From positions 62,001 through 126,000 of the forward strand of contig NZ_JAJKLK010000009.1 in assembly GCF_020982545.1 (NCBI RefSeq): 64,000 nucleotides of DNA, given 5' to 3'. Both the position numbers and the translations under genes were made by a program. How positions within the stretch are numbered: position 1 is the stretch's first letter; every line of letters begins with the position of its first letter. This stretch comes from Streptomyces sp. MNU76. Lineage in GTDB: Bacteria > Actinomycetota > Actinomycetes > Streptomycetales > Streptomycetaceae. Shown one piece after another: positions 18,012 to 25,570 of this stretch. Under the pieces are notes generated by a model. That model searched no databases, was not told where the DNA came from, and saw nothing but the letters and a program-made list of their open reading frames with translations.

Positions 18012-18671
18012 TCAGCCCGCCGAAAGGCCGGTCAGTCCTGTCGCGCCCGTCAGCTCGTGGAGGGGGAGGGTGTGCTGGGTCTGGAGGACCTTGGCGCGCA
18101 GGTAGCGGACGTTGTGGGCGGTGGTGAAGACGCCCGTGGGCACGCGGTCGCGCACGGCCACGCCGAGGCCGCGCAGCTGCTGCGCCTTGTCGGGGTTGTT
18201 GGAGAGCAGGTCCAGCTCGTCGATACCGAGGGCGCCCAGCATCTGGGCCGCCGCCGTGTAGTCACGGGCGTCCTCCGGCAGCCCGAGCGCCGCGTTCGCC
18301 TCGTAGGTGTCGAGGCCCTGGTCCTGGAGGGCGTATGCGTCCAGCTTGTTGTAGAGGCCGATGCCCCGGCCCTCCTGGCGGAGGTAGAGGAGGACGCCGC
18401 CGCGGTCGGCGATCCGCTCCACCGCCTCGCGCAGCTGCGGACCGCAGTCGCAGCGGGCCGAGCCGAACACGTCGCCGGTCAGGCACTCGGAGTGCAGCCG
18501 GACCAGCGGGGCCGTGCCGGGGGCGGGGTCGCCGAGGACGATCGCCAGGTGCTCCCGGCCGTCGACGAGGTCGTGGAAGGTGACCAGTTCGGCGTCGACG
18601 CCGTAGCCGTCGTGGAAGCGCAGCGGTACCCGGACGCGGGCACGCGGGGTGGCAGCGGGAAAGTCGGGCAT
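18012..18671 (-). CDS. ribA: GTP cyclohydrolase II (accessory paralogue)
   Basis: A 219-residue enzyme opening GTP to 2,5-diamino-6-ribosylamino-pyrimidinone phosphate, the first committed step of riboflavin synthesis. Zinc ligands appear in SECLTGDVFGSARCDCGPQL; the catalytic segment is LLYLRQEGRGIGLYNKLDAY, with the Tyr before LRQEGRG retained; ANAALGLPEDARDY and LLSNNPDKAQQL follow. The ATG at 18671 has GGAGAACCCGC before it. The gene stands alone rather than in a ribBA fusion, and is paired with a MarR gene and a RibD-like gene that cover the following steps. A perfect 12-bp inverted repeat overlaps its promoter region. Paralogues in S. coelicolor can differ in product, so its exact chemistry needs testing. 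Confidence 0.9.
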   Translation of the reverse strand: MPDFPAATPRARVRVPLRFHDGYGVDAELVTFHDLVDGREHLAIVLGDPAPGTAPLVRLHSECLTGDVFGSARCDCGPQLREAVERIADRGGVLLYLRQEGRGIGLYNKLDAYALQDQGLDTYEANAALGLPEDARDYTAAAQMLGALGIDELDLLSNNPDKAQQLRGLGVAVRDRVPTGVFTTAHNVRYLRAKVLQTQHTLPLHELTGATGLTGLSAG

Positions 18672-18699
18672 GCGGGTTCTCCGGTCCTGGTGCGGGCAT

Positions 18700-18727
18700 C
18701 GCTGTGCTTCAGTTTTGAAGCACAGCG
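18700..18727. promoter_or_regulatory. operator-like perfect inverted repeat before ribA (site 1)
   Basis: CGCTGTGCTTCA, four bases, TGAAGCACAGCG: 12-bp arms without mismatch, 28 bp upstream of the ribA start. The core TGCTTCAGTTTTGAAGCA recurs imperfectly at 18748 and 19445, which suggests a binding site for the MarR protein encoded next door. Confidence 0.6.
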
Positions 18728-18747
18728 CTCGCAGCGACTCTAACCCG

Positions 18748-18765
18748 TGCTTCAAATTTCAAGCA
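18748..18765. promoter_or_regulatory. operator-like palindrome (site 2)
   Basis: TGCTTCAAATTTCAAGCA matches site 1 at 15 of 18 positions and lies 20 bp further upstream of ribA. Confidence 0.55.
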
Positions 18766-18784
18766 ACAGGATTGGGGGCACGTC

Positions 18785-18897
18785 ACATTCCCGTCACGCG
18801 AGGCCGGCTCGGCCGTCACACGCGAGGCCCTGCCCGACCGGGGACACGCGATCCCCTCGGCCGTCACACGCCATCGCTCGGCCGTCACACACGATTG
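18785..18897. repeat. short direct repeats at the 3' end of the MarR gene
   Basis: The phrase CTCGGCCGTCACAC occurs three times (about 18808, 18857 and 18877), with a decayed fourth. The last copy overlaps the 3' end of the MarR gene. Confidence 0.55.
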
Positions 18898-19427
18898 CCC
18901 TCGTCCTGCTGGCCCGACGAGCAGGCGCGGCGGCGCCAGGGGAGGTCGTCCGAGCCGGGGGCCGTCCGGGGATCCCCGCCCTGGATCGCCGTCGCGATGG
19001 CCGCGCAGATCTCCTCGAACTGGCCGATCTGCTCGGGGCTGAGATGGTCGAAGACGGCACGCCGCACCGTCTCGACATGGCCCGGCGCCGTGCGCTCCAG
19101 CAGGACCATGCCCTCGTCGGTGAGCACGGCGACACTGCCGCGCTTGTCCCACGGACAGTCCTCGCGCCGCACCACGCCGTCCTTCTCCAGCCTGGTCACG
19201 ACGTACGTCAGCCGACTGCGCGTGATCTTCAGCCGCTCGGCGAGCTCGGTCATCCGCATCCGGCGCTCCGGCGCCTCGGAGAGTGCGGACAGCACCGAGT
19301 AGTAGAGGTGCGGCAGGCCGGCCTCCTGCTGGAGCTGCCGATCGAGCGCGTCCTCCAGGAGGGAACTCGCGGCGACGTAGGCGCGCCAGGCACGCTGTTC
19401 GTCGGGGGTGAGCCAGCGGGTCGTCAT
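18885..19427 (-). CDS. MarR-family transcriptional regulator
   Basis: A 180-residue winged-helix regulator. Helices typical of MarR precede the DNA-binding part: LYYSVLSALSEAPERRMRMT, LAERLKITRSRLTYVVTRLE (recognition helix) and KRGSVAVLTDEG (wing, with the DxR-like turn written as WDKRG). The ATG at 19427 faces the divergent RibD-like gene. An operator-like sequence at 19445-19462 lies between the two starts, and related palindromes precede ribA, so this protein probably represses or senses a ligand for this three-gene cluster. The C-terminal tail after residue 150 is Arg/Gly-rich and may be an extension created by the downstream repeats. Confidence 0.87.
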   Translation of the reverse strand: MTTRWLTPDEQRAWRAYVAASSLLEDALDRQLQQEAGLPHLYYSVLSALSEAPERRMRMTELAERLKITRSRLTYVVTRLEKDGVVRREDCPWDKRGSVAVLTDEGMVLLERTAPGHVETVRRAVFDHLSPEQIGQFEEICAAIATAIQGGDPRTAPGSDDLPWRRRACSSGQQDEGNRV

Positions 19428-19444
19428 ACGTACAGTGTAGTTAT

Positions 19445-19462
19445 TGCTTAAAACTTGAACCA
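19445..19462. promoter_or_regulatory. operator-like sequence (site 3) between marR-type gene and RibD-like gene
   Basis: TGCTTAAAACTTGAACCA; its reverse complement matches site 1 at 14 of 18 positions. It sits in the 48-bp divergent promoter region. Confidence 0.5.
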
Positions 19463-19475
19463 AGGGAGCGCGTCC

Positions 19476-20632
19476 ATGCCCCAGCCCTACGTCCTGTTGT
19501 CCGCTGCCGTCTCCCTCGACGGCTTCCTGGACGACACCGGACCCGAGCGGCTGCTGCTCTCCGGCCCGGCCGACTTCGACCGGGTCGACGAGGTGCGCGC
19601 GGCCAGCGATGCCATCCTGATCGGGGCCGGCACCCTGCGCACCGACAACCCCCGGCTGCTGGTCAACTCCCCCGAGCGACGCGCGGCCCGGATCGCCGCG
19701 GGGCTCCCCGAGTACCCGTTGAAGGTCACGGTCAGTGCCTCCGGCGAACTCGATCCGGCGGCCCGGTTCTGGCACACCGGCGGCGAGAAGGTCGTGTACA
19801 CGACCGACAAGGGCGCGGCACGGCTGCACGGGCTGGGCCTGCCGACGGGGCCGAACGGCGTGGCCGTGGTCTCCGTCGGCCCCGAGCTGGAGTGGACGGC
19901 CGTCCTCGACCACCTCGGAGACGTACGCGGTGTGCGCCGGCTCATGGTGGAGGGCGGCGGCCGGGTCCACACCCAGCTCCTGCAGCAGGGGCTCGCGGAC
20001 GAGGTGCAGCTGGCCGTCGCACCGCTCTTCGTGGGGGAGGCGGACGCGCCCCGGCTGTTCGGGACAGGCCCCTACCCCGGAGGGCCGAAGAGCAGGCTGC
20101 GGCTGCTGGAGACCCGGCCCGTCGGCGACGTCGTCCTCATCCGCTACGCCCCCACCGTCCCCGGCACCGGCCCGGCCGTCTCCCCGCCGACCGGCACTGG
20201 CTCGACCTCGCCTGCACCCTGGCCGCCGCGTGCCCACCCTCGCGGACCGCGTTCAGCGTGGGGGCGGTCGTGGTCGCGGCCGACGGGACGGAACTGGCCC
20301 GCGGCCACTCCCGCGAGGGTGACGACCCCGTGGTCCACGCCGAGGAGGCCGCCCTCGCCAAGCTCGACCCCGCCGACCCGCGCCTCGCCTCCGCCACGGT
20401 CTACAGCAGCCTCGAACCGTGCGCCCGCCGCGCCTCCCGGCCCGCGCCCTGCGCCCGGCTGGTCCTCGACGCGGGCGTACGCCGCGTCGTCACGGCCTGG
20501 CGCGAGCCGGACACGTTCGTCAAGGACGCGGCCGCGAGCAACGCGGTGCTGTCGGCGGAGGGCGCCGAGGTGGTCGTGGTGCCGGAGTACGAGGAGCGGG
20601 CGAAGGAGCCCAACCGGCATCTGGTGGGGTGA
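19476..20632 (+). CDS. bifunctional RibD-like reductase-deaminase (domain order reversed; one apparent frameshift)
   Basis: The N-terminal RibD_C/dihydrofolate-reductase-like domain shows LLSAAVSLDGFLDD, ILIGAGTLRTDNPRLLVNSP, LMVEGGGRVHTQLLQQGLAD and PLFVGEADAPRLFG. The C-terminal zinc deaminase domain shows HAEEAALAKL and SLEPCARRASRPAPCARLVL, the Zn ligands of the RibD/cytidine deaminase fold. The two halves are in different frames; they join if one C is missing from the CCCC run at 20182-20185 (reductase frame then ADRHWLDLAC). The deaminase half has no start codon of its own nearby, which favours a single fused gene of about 385 residues. E. coli RibD has the opposite order. The ATG at 19476 follows AGGGAG. 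As sequenced, the first frame runs on to 20864, through the tRNA. Confidence 0.8.
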
Positions 20633-20722
20633 GCGCGACCGCCGTGACGGCGGGCCGGACGGGGGCCGCCGTTCAACCGTGTGCTCAGGGGTCCCGCAGA
20701 TGGCGTACACTGGTTTCAACGA

Positions 20723-20796
20723 CGCGGGGTGGAGCAGCTCGGTAGCTCGCTGGGCTCATAACCCAGAGGTCGCAGGTTCAAATCCTGTCCCCGCTA
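20723..20796 (+). tRNA. tRNA-fMet (CAT), initiator
   Basis: 74-nt cloverleaf with anticodon loop CTCATAA on a stem carrying the three consecutive G:C pairs (GGG/CCC) of initiators. It begins CGCGGGG, so base 1 is C and cannot pair normally with U72, another initiator mark. The T-loop is TTCAAAT. CCA is not encoded. Confidence 0.95.
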
Positions 20797-20804
20797 CTGA
20801 AAAC

Positions 20805-20839
20805 CTGAGGCCGGAATCCGAAAAGGATTCCGGCCTCAG
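20805..20839 (+). terminator. intrinsic terminator after tRNA-fMet
   Basis: CTGAGGCCGGAATCC, loop GAAAA, and the exact complement GGATTCCGGCCTCAG: a 15-bp stem nine bases after the tRNA. Confidence 0.85.
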
Positions 20840-21156
20840 ATGTTTGTGTCTGTGCATGCTGTGATGCCGCATGTCCTTTCGCCCCGTTATCTTTCCCCCT
20901 GATACGTGTCCTGGTAGGTCCCGGACCTACCAGCCCCCGATTCGTCGAGTGCCCGCGCGACCACCTCCGGCACACGGACACGGGCCTTCGGCTCTGCCCC
21001 GACCAGTCGGGGTGACGCCGTCGACGTGACACACATGGGCCGTGTCGGCATGCCTGCCTCAGGACGGCGTGTGAGGCTCGGAATCGTGGCAGGCACCTCG
21101 GTCACGGAGGCCTTCCGGGTTCGGTGCGGCGGTGGCGATGCGAGGAGGCAGTACGC
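20840..21156. other. 317-bp region between tRNA-fMet terminator and ClC gene
   Basis: No gene is supported; it holds the leader of the ClC gene. Confidence 0.4.
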
Positions 21157-22485
21157 GTGTCGGTGGAGAGGACCGGATCCGGGGCCGTGTCGCCGCCGGA
21201 TCCGGTGGCGCTTCTCCGGAGTCGCGCGTACCTGGTGCTTCTGGCCATGGCCGCGCTGATCGGCGTACCCGTGTCCGCGGCGGCGTTCGGGTTTCTCGCC
21301 CTGGTCGGCGAGGTCCAGCCCTTGATGTACTCCGATCTGCCCGAAGCACTGGGGTTCGACGGAACACCGGCCTGGTGGCCGCTGCCGTTGCTCGCCGTCG
21401 GCGGACTGCTGGTGGGACTGACGGTCCGGTACCTCCCGGGGCACGGCGGTCATGAACCGACCGCCGGGTTCCAGGCCACCGGCGCGCCCCCACCCGTCGA
21501 ACTGCCCGGCATCTTCCTCGCCGCCCTGGCGACGCTCTGCTTCGCCGCCGTCCTCGGGCCCGAGGCACCCCTCCTGGCACTCGGCAGCGGGCTCGCCGCC
21601 GGTGCCGTACGGATGGCCAGACGCGACCCGCCGGAGCAGATGAGCGCGGTGTTGGGCGCGGCGGGGAGTTTCGCGGCCGTCAGCTCGCTGCTGGGGTCGC
21701 CGCTGCTGGGGGCGTTCCTCCTGATGGAGGCCTCCGGGCTGGGCGGGCCGATGATGACGATGGTGCTGGTGCCCGGCCTGCTGGCCGCGGGTATCGGCGC
21801 GCTCGTCTTCGTCGGGCTCGGCTCCTGGACCGGGCTGGGCACCTACTCGCTTGCCCTGCACGACGTACCCGAGGCCATGCGCCCGACAGCGGCGGAGTTC
21901 GGCTGGGCCCTGGTCATCGGGCTGCCGGCCGCGCTCGTGGGTGCGGGCATCCGGCGGCTCGCCGTGCGGCTCCGCGAGCGCGTCGAGCGGCGGCGGGTGA
22001 CCACCACCGTGGTCATGGGCCTGGTCGTGGCGGCACTGGCGATCGGCTACGCGGAGGGCACCGACAAACCGGCGACCGACGTGCTGTACTCGGGGCAGAC
22101 GGCGCTGGACCCCTTCCTCACCCACAGCGCCGCGTACTCGGTGGGCGCGCTGGCGCTGCTGGTGCTGTGCAAGGGCCTCGCCTATTGCGTGTCGCTCAGC
22201 GCGTTCAGGGGAGGCCCGATCTTCCCCGCGATGTTCGTGGGGGCGGCGGGCGGCATCCTCTGCTCCCATCTGCCGGGACTGAGCCTGGTCGCGGGGTTCG
22301 CGATGGGCATCGGGGCGATGAGCGCGGCCATGCTGCGGCTTCCGCTGGTCTCCGTCCTGCTGGCCACCCTGCTGCTCGGGGCCCAGGGCATCACCGTCAT
22401 GCCGCTGGTGATCGTCGCGGTGGTGGTCGCGTACGTCGCCACGGTGAGGCTGACACCGTTGCCCGATGTTCCCGCCGGCCGCTGA
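21157..22485 (+). CDS. ClC-family chloride channel / H+-Cl- antiporter
   Basis: An integral membrane protein of 442 residues with about ten hydrophobic segments. The ClC fingerprints are ATLCFAAVLGPEAPLLALGSG (the GxEAP filter loop with the gating Glu), GAAGSFAAVSSLLGSPLLGAFL (SSLLGSPL) and SLSAFRGGPIFPAMFVGAAGG (the GGxxxP loop). The GTG at 21157 has an ideal GAGGAGG site eight bases upstream; upstream in-frame GTG codons lack one. There is no C-terminal CBS domain. It is a single-gene unit. Voltage-gated channels and proton-coupled exchangers share these motifs; the retained gating Glu favours exchange. Confidence 0.92.
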   Translation: MSVERTGSGAVSPPDPVALLRSRAYLVLLAMAALIGVPVSAAAFGFLALVGEVQPLMYSDLPEALGFDGTPAWWPLPLLAVGGLLVGLTVRYLPGHGGHEPTAGFQATGAPPPVELPGIFLAALATLCFAAVLGPEAPLLALGSGLAAGAVRMARRDPPEQMSAVLGAAGSFAAVSSLLGSPLLGAFLLMEASGLGGPMMTMVLVPGLLAAGIGALVFVGLGSWTGLGTYSLALHDVPEAMRPTAAEFGWALVIGLPAALVGAGIRRLAVRLRERVERRRVTTTVVMGLVVAALAIGYAEGTDKPATDVLYSGQTALDPFLTHSAAYSVGALALLVLCKGLAYCVSLSAFRGGPIFPAMFVGAAGGILCSHLPGLSLVAGFAMGIGAMSAAMLRLPLVSVLLATLLLGAQGITVMPLVIVAVVVAYVATVRLTPLPDVPAGR

Positions 22486-22715
22486 GCAGCAGCACCGGGC
22501 AGGACGGGCCGCCACCACCAACGCCGACCGCAGCATCCGGTGCCGGGGCGCCGTATGCCGTCGCCTGGTTCCTCGACGCACCCCACCGACATCAGCCAGG
22601 AGGATTTTCTGCCCGCCCAGAACAGGGCCGGGCAACCCGAGGATCCGGAAGCGGGTGGCGGCCTCATGCCGGTCGCGGCGGCGGGACCGGGTTCACCGCC
22701 GCGACCGGCCTCGGT

Positions 22716-22964
22716 TCACTGCCAGAACACCTCTTCCACGATGATCCGCGGGTCCTCGACGCGCCGGATGAAGGTGTAGATCATCCAGCCGTGTCCGCTG
22801 TCGAAGAGGAAGACGCGGGGCCCGTGGGGATCGCTGGACAGAACCGGCTCGACCTTTACGCCGTCGGGGAGGTCCGCATCGGCGTCCGCGCCGCCACCGC
22901 GGGCGTCCCGCACCCTGGCAGCGCCGTTCGGCACCCTGCCGCCGTTCCGTCCGGCGTTCCACAA
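22716..22964 (-). CDS. small hypothetical protein
   Basis: 82 residues; the last 50 (from DGVKVEPVLSSD to IIVEEVFWQ) have balanced, protein-like composition, including PRVFLFDSGHGWMIYTFIRR. The N-terminal third is Arg/Gly/Asp-rich and may not be translated; the start is uncertain and no strong ribosome site is seen. I do not recognise a family. It may be the end of a longer, damaged gene. Confidence 0.4.
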   Translation of the reverse strand: MWNAGRNGGRVPNGAARVRDARGGGADADADLPDGVKVEPVLSSDPHGPRVFLFDSGHGWMIYTFIRRVEDPRIIVEEVFWQ

Positions 22965-23190
22965 GTGCCGCGTATGCGCAGGTCAGCGGAAGTCTGAGCG
23001 TTCCAGCGTCCCGAAGATCCCGGAGGAATGGCGGCTGGGACGGGGCCGGGCACAGTCTTGGGTCATCGCCACCACGGCGTCCCACCGGAACGAGCGGGGA
23101 CTCCGTGATCGGCACGAGCGAACAGGGCGCCCCTGCGCCCGTTCGCCGTACGACGGCCCTCTTCCGAATGCTCAGAGAAAGCAGTCCCTC

Positions 23191-23766
23191 ATGCGTATCA
23201 CCACTCGTACCGCCCCTCGTACCGCCGCTCGTTTCGCCGCCCGAGCAGCCGCCTCCTCCATGGTCGTCGCGGCCGCCCTCGCGGTGATCGGTTTCCAGGG
23301 CGCCGGGCAGGCCGCCTCCGCCGCCCCGCAGAAGAAGGCGCCCTCGATCGTCACGTGCACCGCGGCGAACACCGAGGTGACCGTCTCCACGCCGACCCGC
23401 CCGATCAACCACCTGCTGCTCAAGGCCACCAACACCGGCTCGAAGCCCTGCTACGTCTACAGCGCCCCGTTCCTCAGGGCCGGCGCGGACGCCCAGGCCC
23501 CGGTGGCGTGGGCCGAGGAGACGACGCCGCAGTCCGTGCTGATGCTCGAGCCCGGCAAGTCCGCGTACGCCGGCATCACGACGTACTCCCCCGACGGTGA
23601 GGGCGGCAGCAGCATCAAGACCCTGGGCGTGATCTTCGCCGACAGGAAGGGCGACGCGACGGGCGCGGAGAAGACCCTGAAGCTGTCCAAGGGCGGCGTC
23701 TTCTTCAACAGCGCCGCCACCGTCACCTACTGGCAGGGCAACGCGGCGGACGCCCTCGCCTGGTAG
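23191..23766 (+). CDS. secreted DUF4232-like protein
   Basis: A 191-residue exported protein. The N-terminal Arg/Thr-rich stretch and hydrophobic core (SSMVVAAALAVIGFQGAGQA) form a signal peptide ending near ASAAP. The mature part resembles DUF4232: VTCTAANTEVTVSTPTRPIN, LLLKATNTGSKPCYVYSAPF, an acidic loop, and the end AATVTYWQGNAADALAW. Two conserved Cys (ITCT and PCYV) could form a disulphide. The ATG at 23191 follows AGAGAAAGCAG. Function is unknown. Confidence 0.85.
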   Translation: MRITTRTAPRTAARFAARAAASSMVVAAALAVIGFQGAGQAASAAPQKKAPSIVTCTAANTEVTVSTPTRPINHLLLKATNTGSKPCYVYSAPFLRAGADAQAPVAWAEETTPQSVLMLEPGKSAYAGITTYSPDGEGGSSIKTLGVIFADRKGDATGAEKTLKLSKGGVFFNSAATVTYWQGNAADALAW

Positions 23767-23823
23767 CGCGTACGGCAGATCGGACGGATGCCCCCGCCCG
23801 CCCTCGAACCGTGGGCCCGGTGT

Positions 23824-24264
23824 TCAGGACAGGGGCGGCTCGCGACCCGAGAAATGGAGCGAACCGACGTTGCCGGCCTGAATCACCGGGCCATGCTGAA
23901 CGCCACCACTGATCGTGTTGTGCACATCCGCGGCCTGTTGCCTCTCCCCGCCGGGCATCAAGTCATCGAGTATCGACCGCGGTTCGGACGCGGCGGCCGG
24001 GTTGGACTGCAGAGTGCGACGCAACCGCGTTCGCCACTCCGACTCCACATCCAGGGCCGTCTGCTCGTCACCAGCCTCCAGCGCCGCCGTCAGCTCGTCC
24101 CGCGACGTCTCCAGCTCCCCCTCGATCACGTCCTCTTCACCACCACGGTGACGCGAGAAGAACGAGACCATGCGGTCACGGGCCTGTGTCCAGGAGTCCG
24201 TCGCCATCTGCTGAACGAATGCCGTGGCTCCCGCGGCAGCGAGTGCCATCAACTCAGCTTCCAC
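23824..24264 (-). CDS. small protein with C-terminal amyloid (RHIM-like) signalling motif
   Basis: 146 residues from GTG 24264, preceded by AAAGGGGG. The N-terminus has a helix-prone hydrophobic part (LMALAAAGATAFVQQMATDS); the middle is a charged coiled coil (GELETSRDELTAALEAGDEQ, ALDVESEWRTRLRRTLQ). The C-terminus ends in TISGGVQHGPVIQAGNVGSL, whose V-x-Q-x-G-x-V core is like bacterial RHIM-type amyloid motifs. Such motifs pair NLR-type sensors with cell-death effectors in actinomycetes. The gene is 241 bp from tRNA-Lys. No NLR or enzyme effector lies beside it. The assignment of the motif is by eye. Confidence 0.75.
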   Translation of the reverse strand: MEAELMALAAAGATAFVQQMATDSWTQARDRMVSFFSRHRGGEEDVIEGELETSRDELTAALEAGDEQTALDVESEWRTRLRRTLQSNPAAASEPRSILDDLMPGGERQQAADVHNTISGGVQHGPVIQAGNVGSLHFSGREPPLS

Positions 24265-24505
24265 CGAACCCCCTTTGCAAGATCGTTCTCGACGCCTGGC
24301 CCTTTCATGGGCTTCCCACCGCCACTGTCCCCCATGCGCTGACGGTAGGGCACAGCACCGGTTGGCGACAGAGCGCGTCAGCCTCCGTAGATCGAGCTCT
24401 ATAGATCGAGCCAGTCGCCCCGGGAACGCCACAGCGCCCGACCCGACCGAAGTCGACTCGGGCGCTGCACCGCAGGTCGGAGGGATGTCCCCCACCCGCG
24501 AACCG

Positions 24506-24578
24506 TAGGCCCTGTGGGACTCGAACCCACAACCAATGGATTAAAAGTCCACTGCTCTGCCAATTGAGCTAAGGGCCC
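24506..24578 (-). tRNA. tRNA-Lys (TTT)
   Basis: 73-nt cloverleaf on the minus strand beginning GGGCCCT and ending AGGGCCTA. The anticodon loop is CTTTTAA, the T-loop TTCGAGT. The stem closes with a G1-U72 wobble. Confidence 0.95.
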
Positions 24579-24794
24579 AGGCGATGTTGCCTCCCCGAGC
24601 ATAGCCGGACGTGGCCGGGAGTCCGATCGGGTATCGGTACCCGGCCGCGTCGGAGGGCCGCAAAAAGGTCCGCCGCAGAACAGAACGGGCGGAAGATCGG
24701 CGGAAGTCGGGCGAGTTGGCCGGGCCGGGCCCCCTCCCGTCGCCACGGAACGGCGGCGCGTCGCACCGACCGAACGGCAGGGGACCGAGCCCGG

Positions 24795-24930
24795 CCACGA
24801 ACTCACGAACTCACGAACTCACGACGTCACGACGGATCACAAATCAACGGATCACGCGGGATCACGGATCGACGGAATCGACGGATCACGGATCGCGGAT
24901 CGCGGATCGCGGATCGCGGATCGACGATCG
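24795..24930. repeat. simple tandem repeats between tRNA-Lys and the permease remnant
   Basis: GAACTCAC repeats at about 24798-24822 and then four copies of the 7-mer GGATCGC at about 24893-24921. The latter forms the C-terminal tail of the remnant open frame. Confidence 0.75.
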
Positions 24931-25483
24931 GCTCCGGCGTCGCCTTCCGTGCCGCCTCACGAGCCACGCTCCGCTCGTGCTCGGGGTTGAGGAAACAATG
25001 GCGGGCGGATACGGCCCACCACAGCGCCGCGAAGCCCGGCACCACGAGCACGGCGACGGGGGCGTAGTTGAAGTTCTCCCAGGTGACCGGGGAGAGCTGC
25101 GGGAGCATGAACAGGACGGTGATGAAGAGGACCCAGACCACCGCGACGATGCCGATCACCCGCGACCAGCGGCCCAGGTGCCGGGGCCCGCGCTCGAACG
25201 CGTCGCCCTTGCGCAGCCTCAGCAGGGTCGGGATGACGTACGCGATGTAGAGGCCGATCACCGCGATGGAGGTGACGGCGGCGTACGCCGTCACATTGAT
25301 CAGATACGGGAGGCCGAGGAGCAGCGCGCCGCCCGCCGCCAGCCAGACCGCCGCCACGGGGGTAGCGCGTGCGGGGGCTGACCGTGTGCGGGGGCTGACC
25401 GTGTGCCAGACGTGCGAGAACGGGAGCGCCCCGTCGCGCGAGAAGGCGTCTCTGCCCCTTTCCGGGGACGTGACATGCGCCAC
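24827..25483 (-). pseudogene. truncated amino-acid permease (APC family), C-terminal remnant
   Basis: The open frame of 218 codons holds only the last third of an APC transporter: DAFSRDGALPFSHVWHTVSP, then helices GALLLGLPYLINVTAYAAVT, VIGIVAVVWVLFITVLFMLP and APVAVLVVPGFAALWWAVSA. The expected first 300 or so residues are missing; the DEAD-helicase terminator lies where they should be. A 17-bp direct duplication (GTCAGCCCCCGCACACG) plus one base adds six residues after VSPRT. The C-terminal tail is built from GATCGCG repeats. It is unlikely to transport anything. Confidence 0.75.
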
Positions 25484-25518
25484 ACCGTGGCCGAAAACCG
25501 GCGGGGGGAGGGGAAACC

Positions 25519-25554
25519 GAAGGGCCCGTACGACCGAAGTCGTACGGGCCCTTC
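25519..25554 (-). terminator. terminator of the DEAD-box helicase gene
   Basis: A 16-bp perfect stem (GAAGGGCCCGTACGAC and its complement) with a CGAA tetraloop, 17 bp after the stop codon of the helicase gene. Confidence 0.85.
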
Positions 25555-25570
25555 TCTGTTTCAGTTGGCG

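Noticed and set aside
20778..21032. Reverse open frame covering the tRNA-fMet terminator
   Set aside because: Overlaps a tRNA and its terminator and has no protein-like features.
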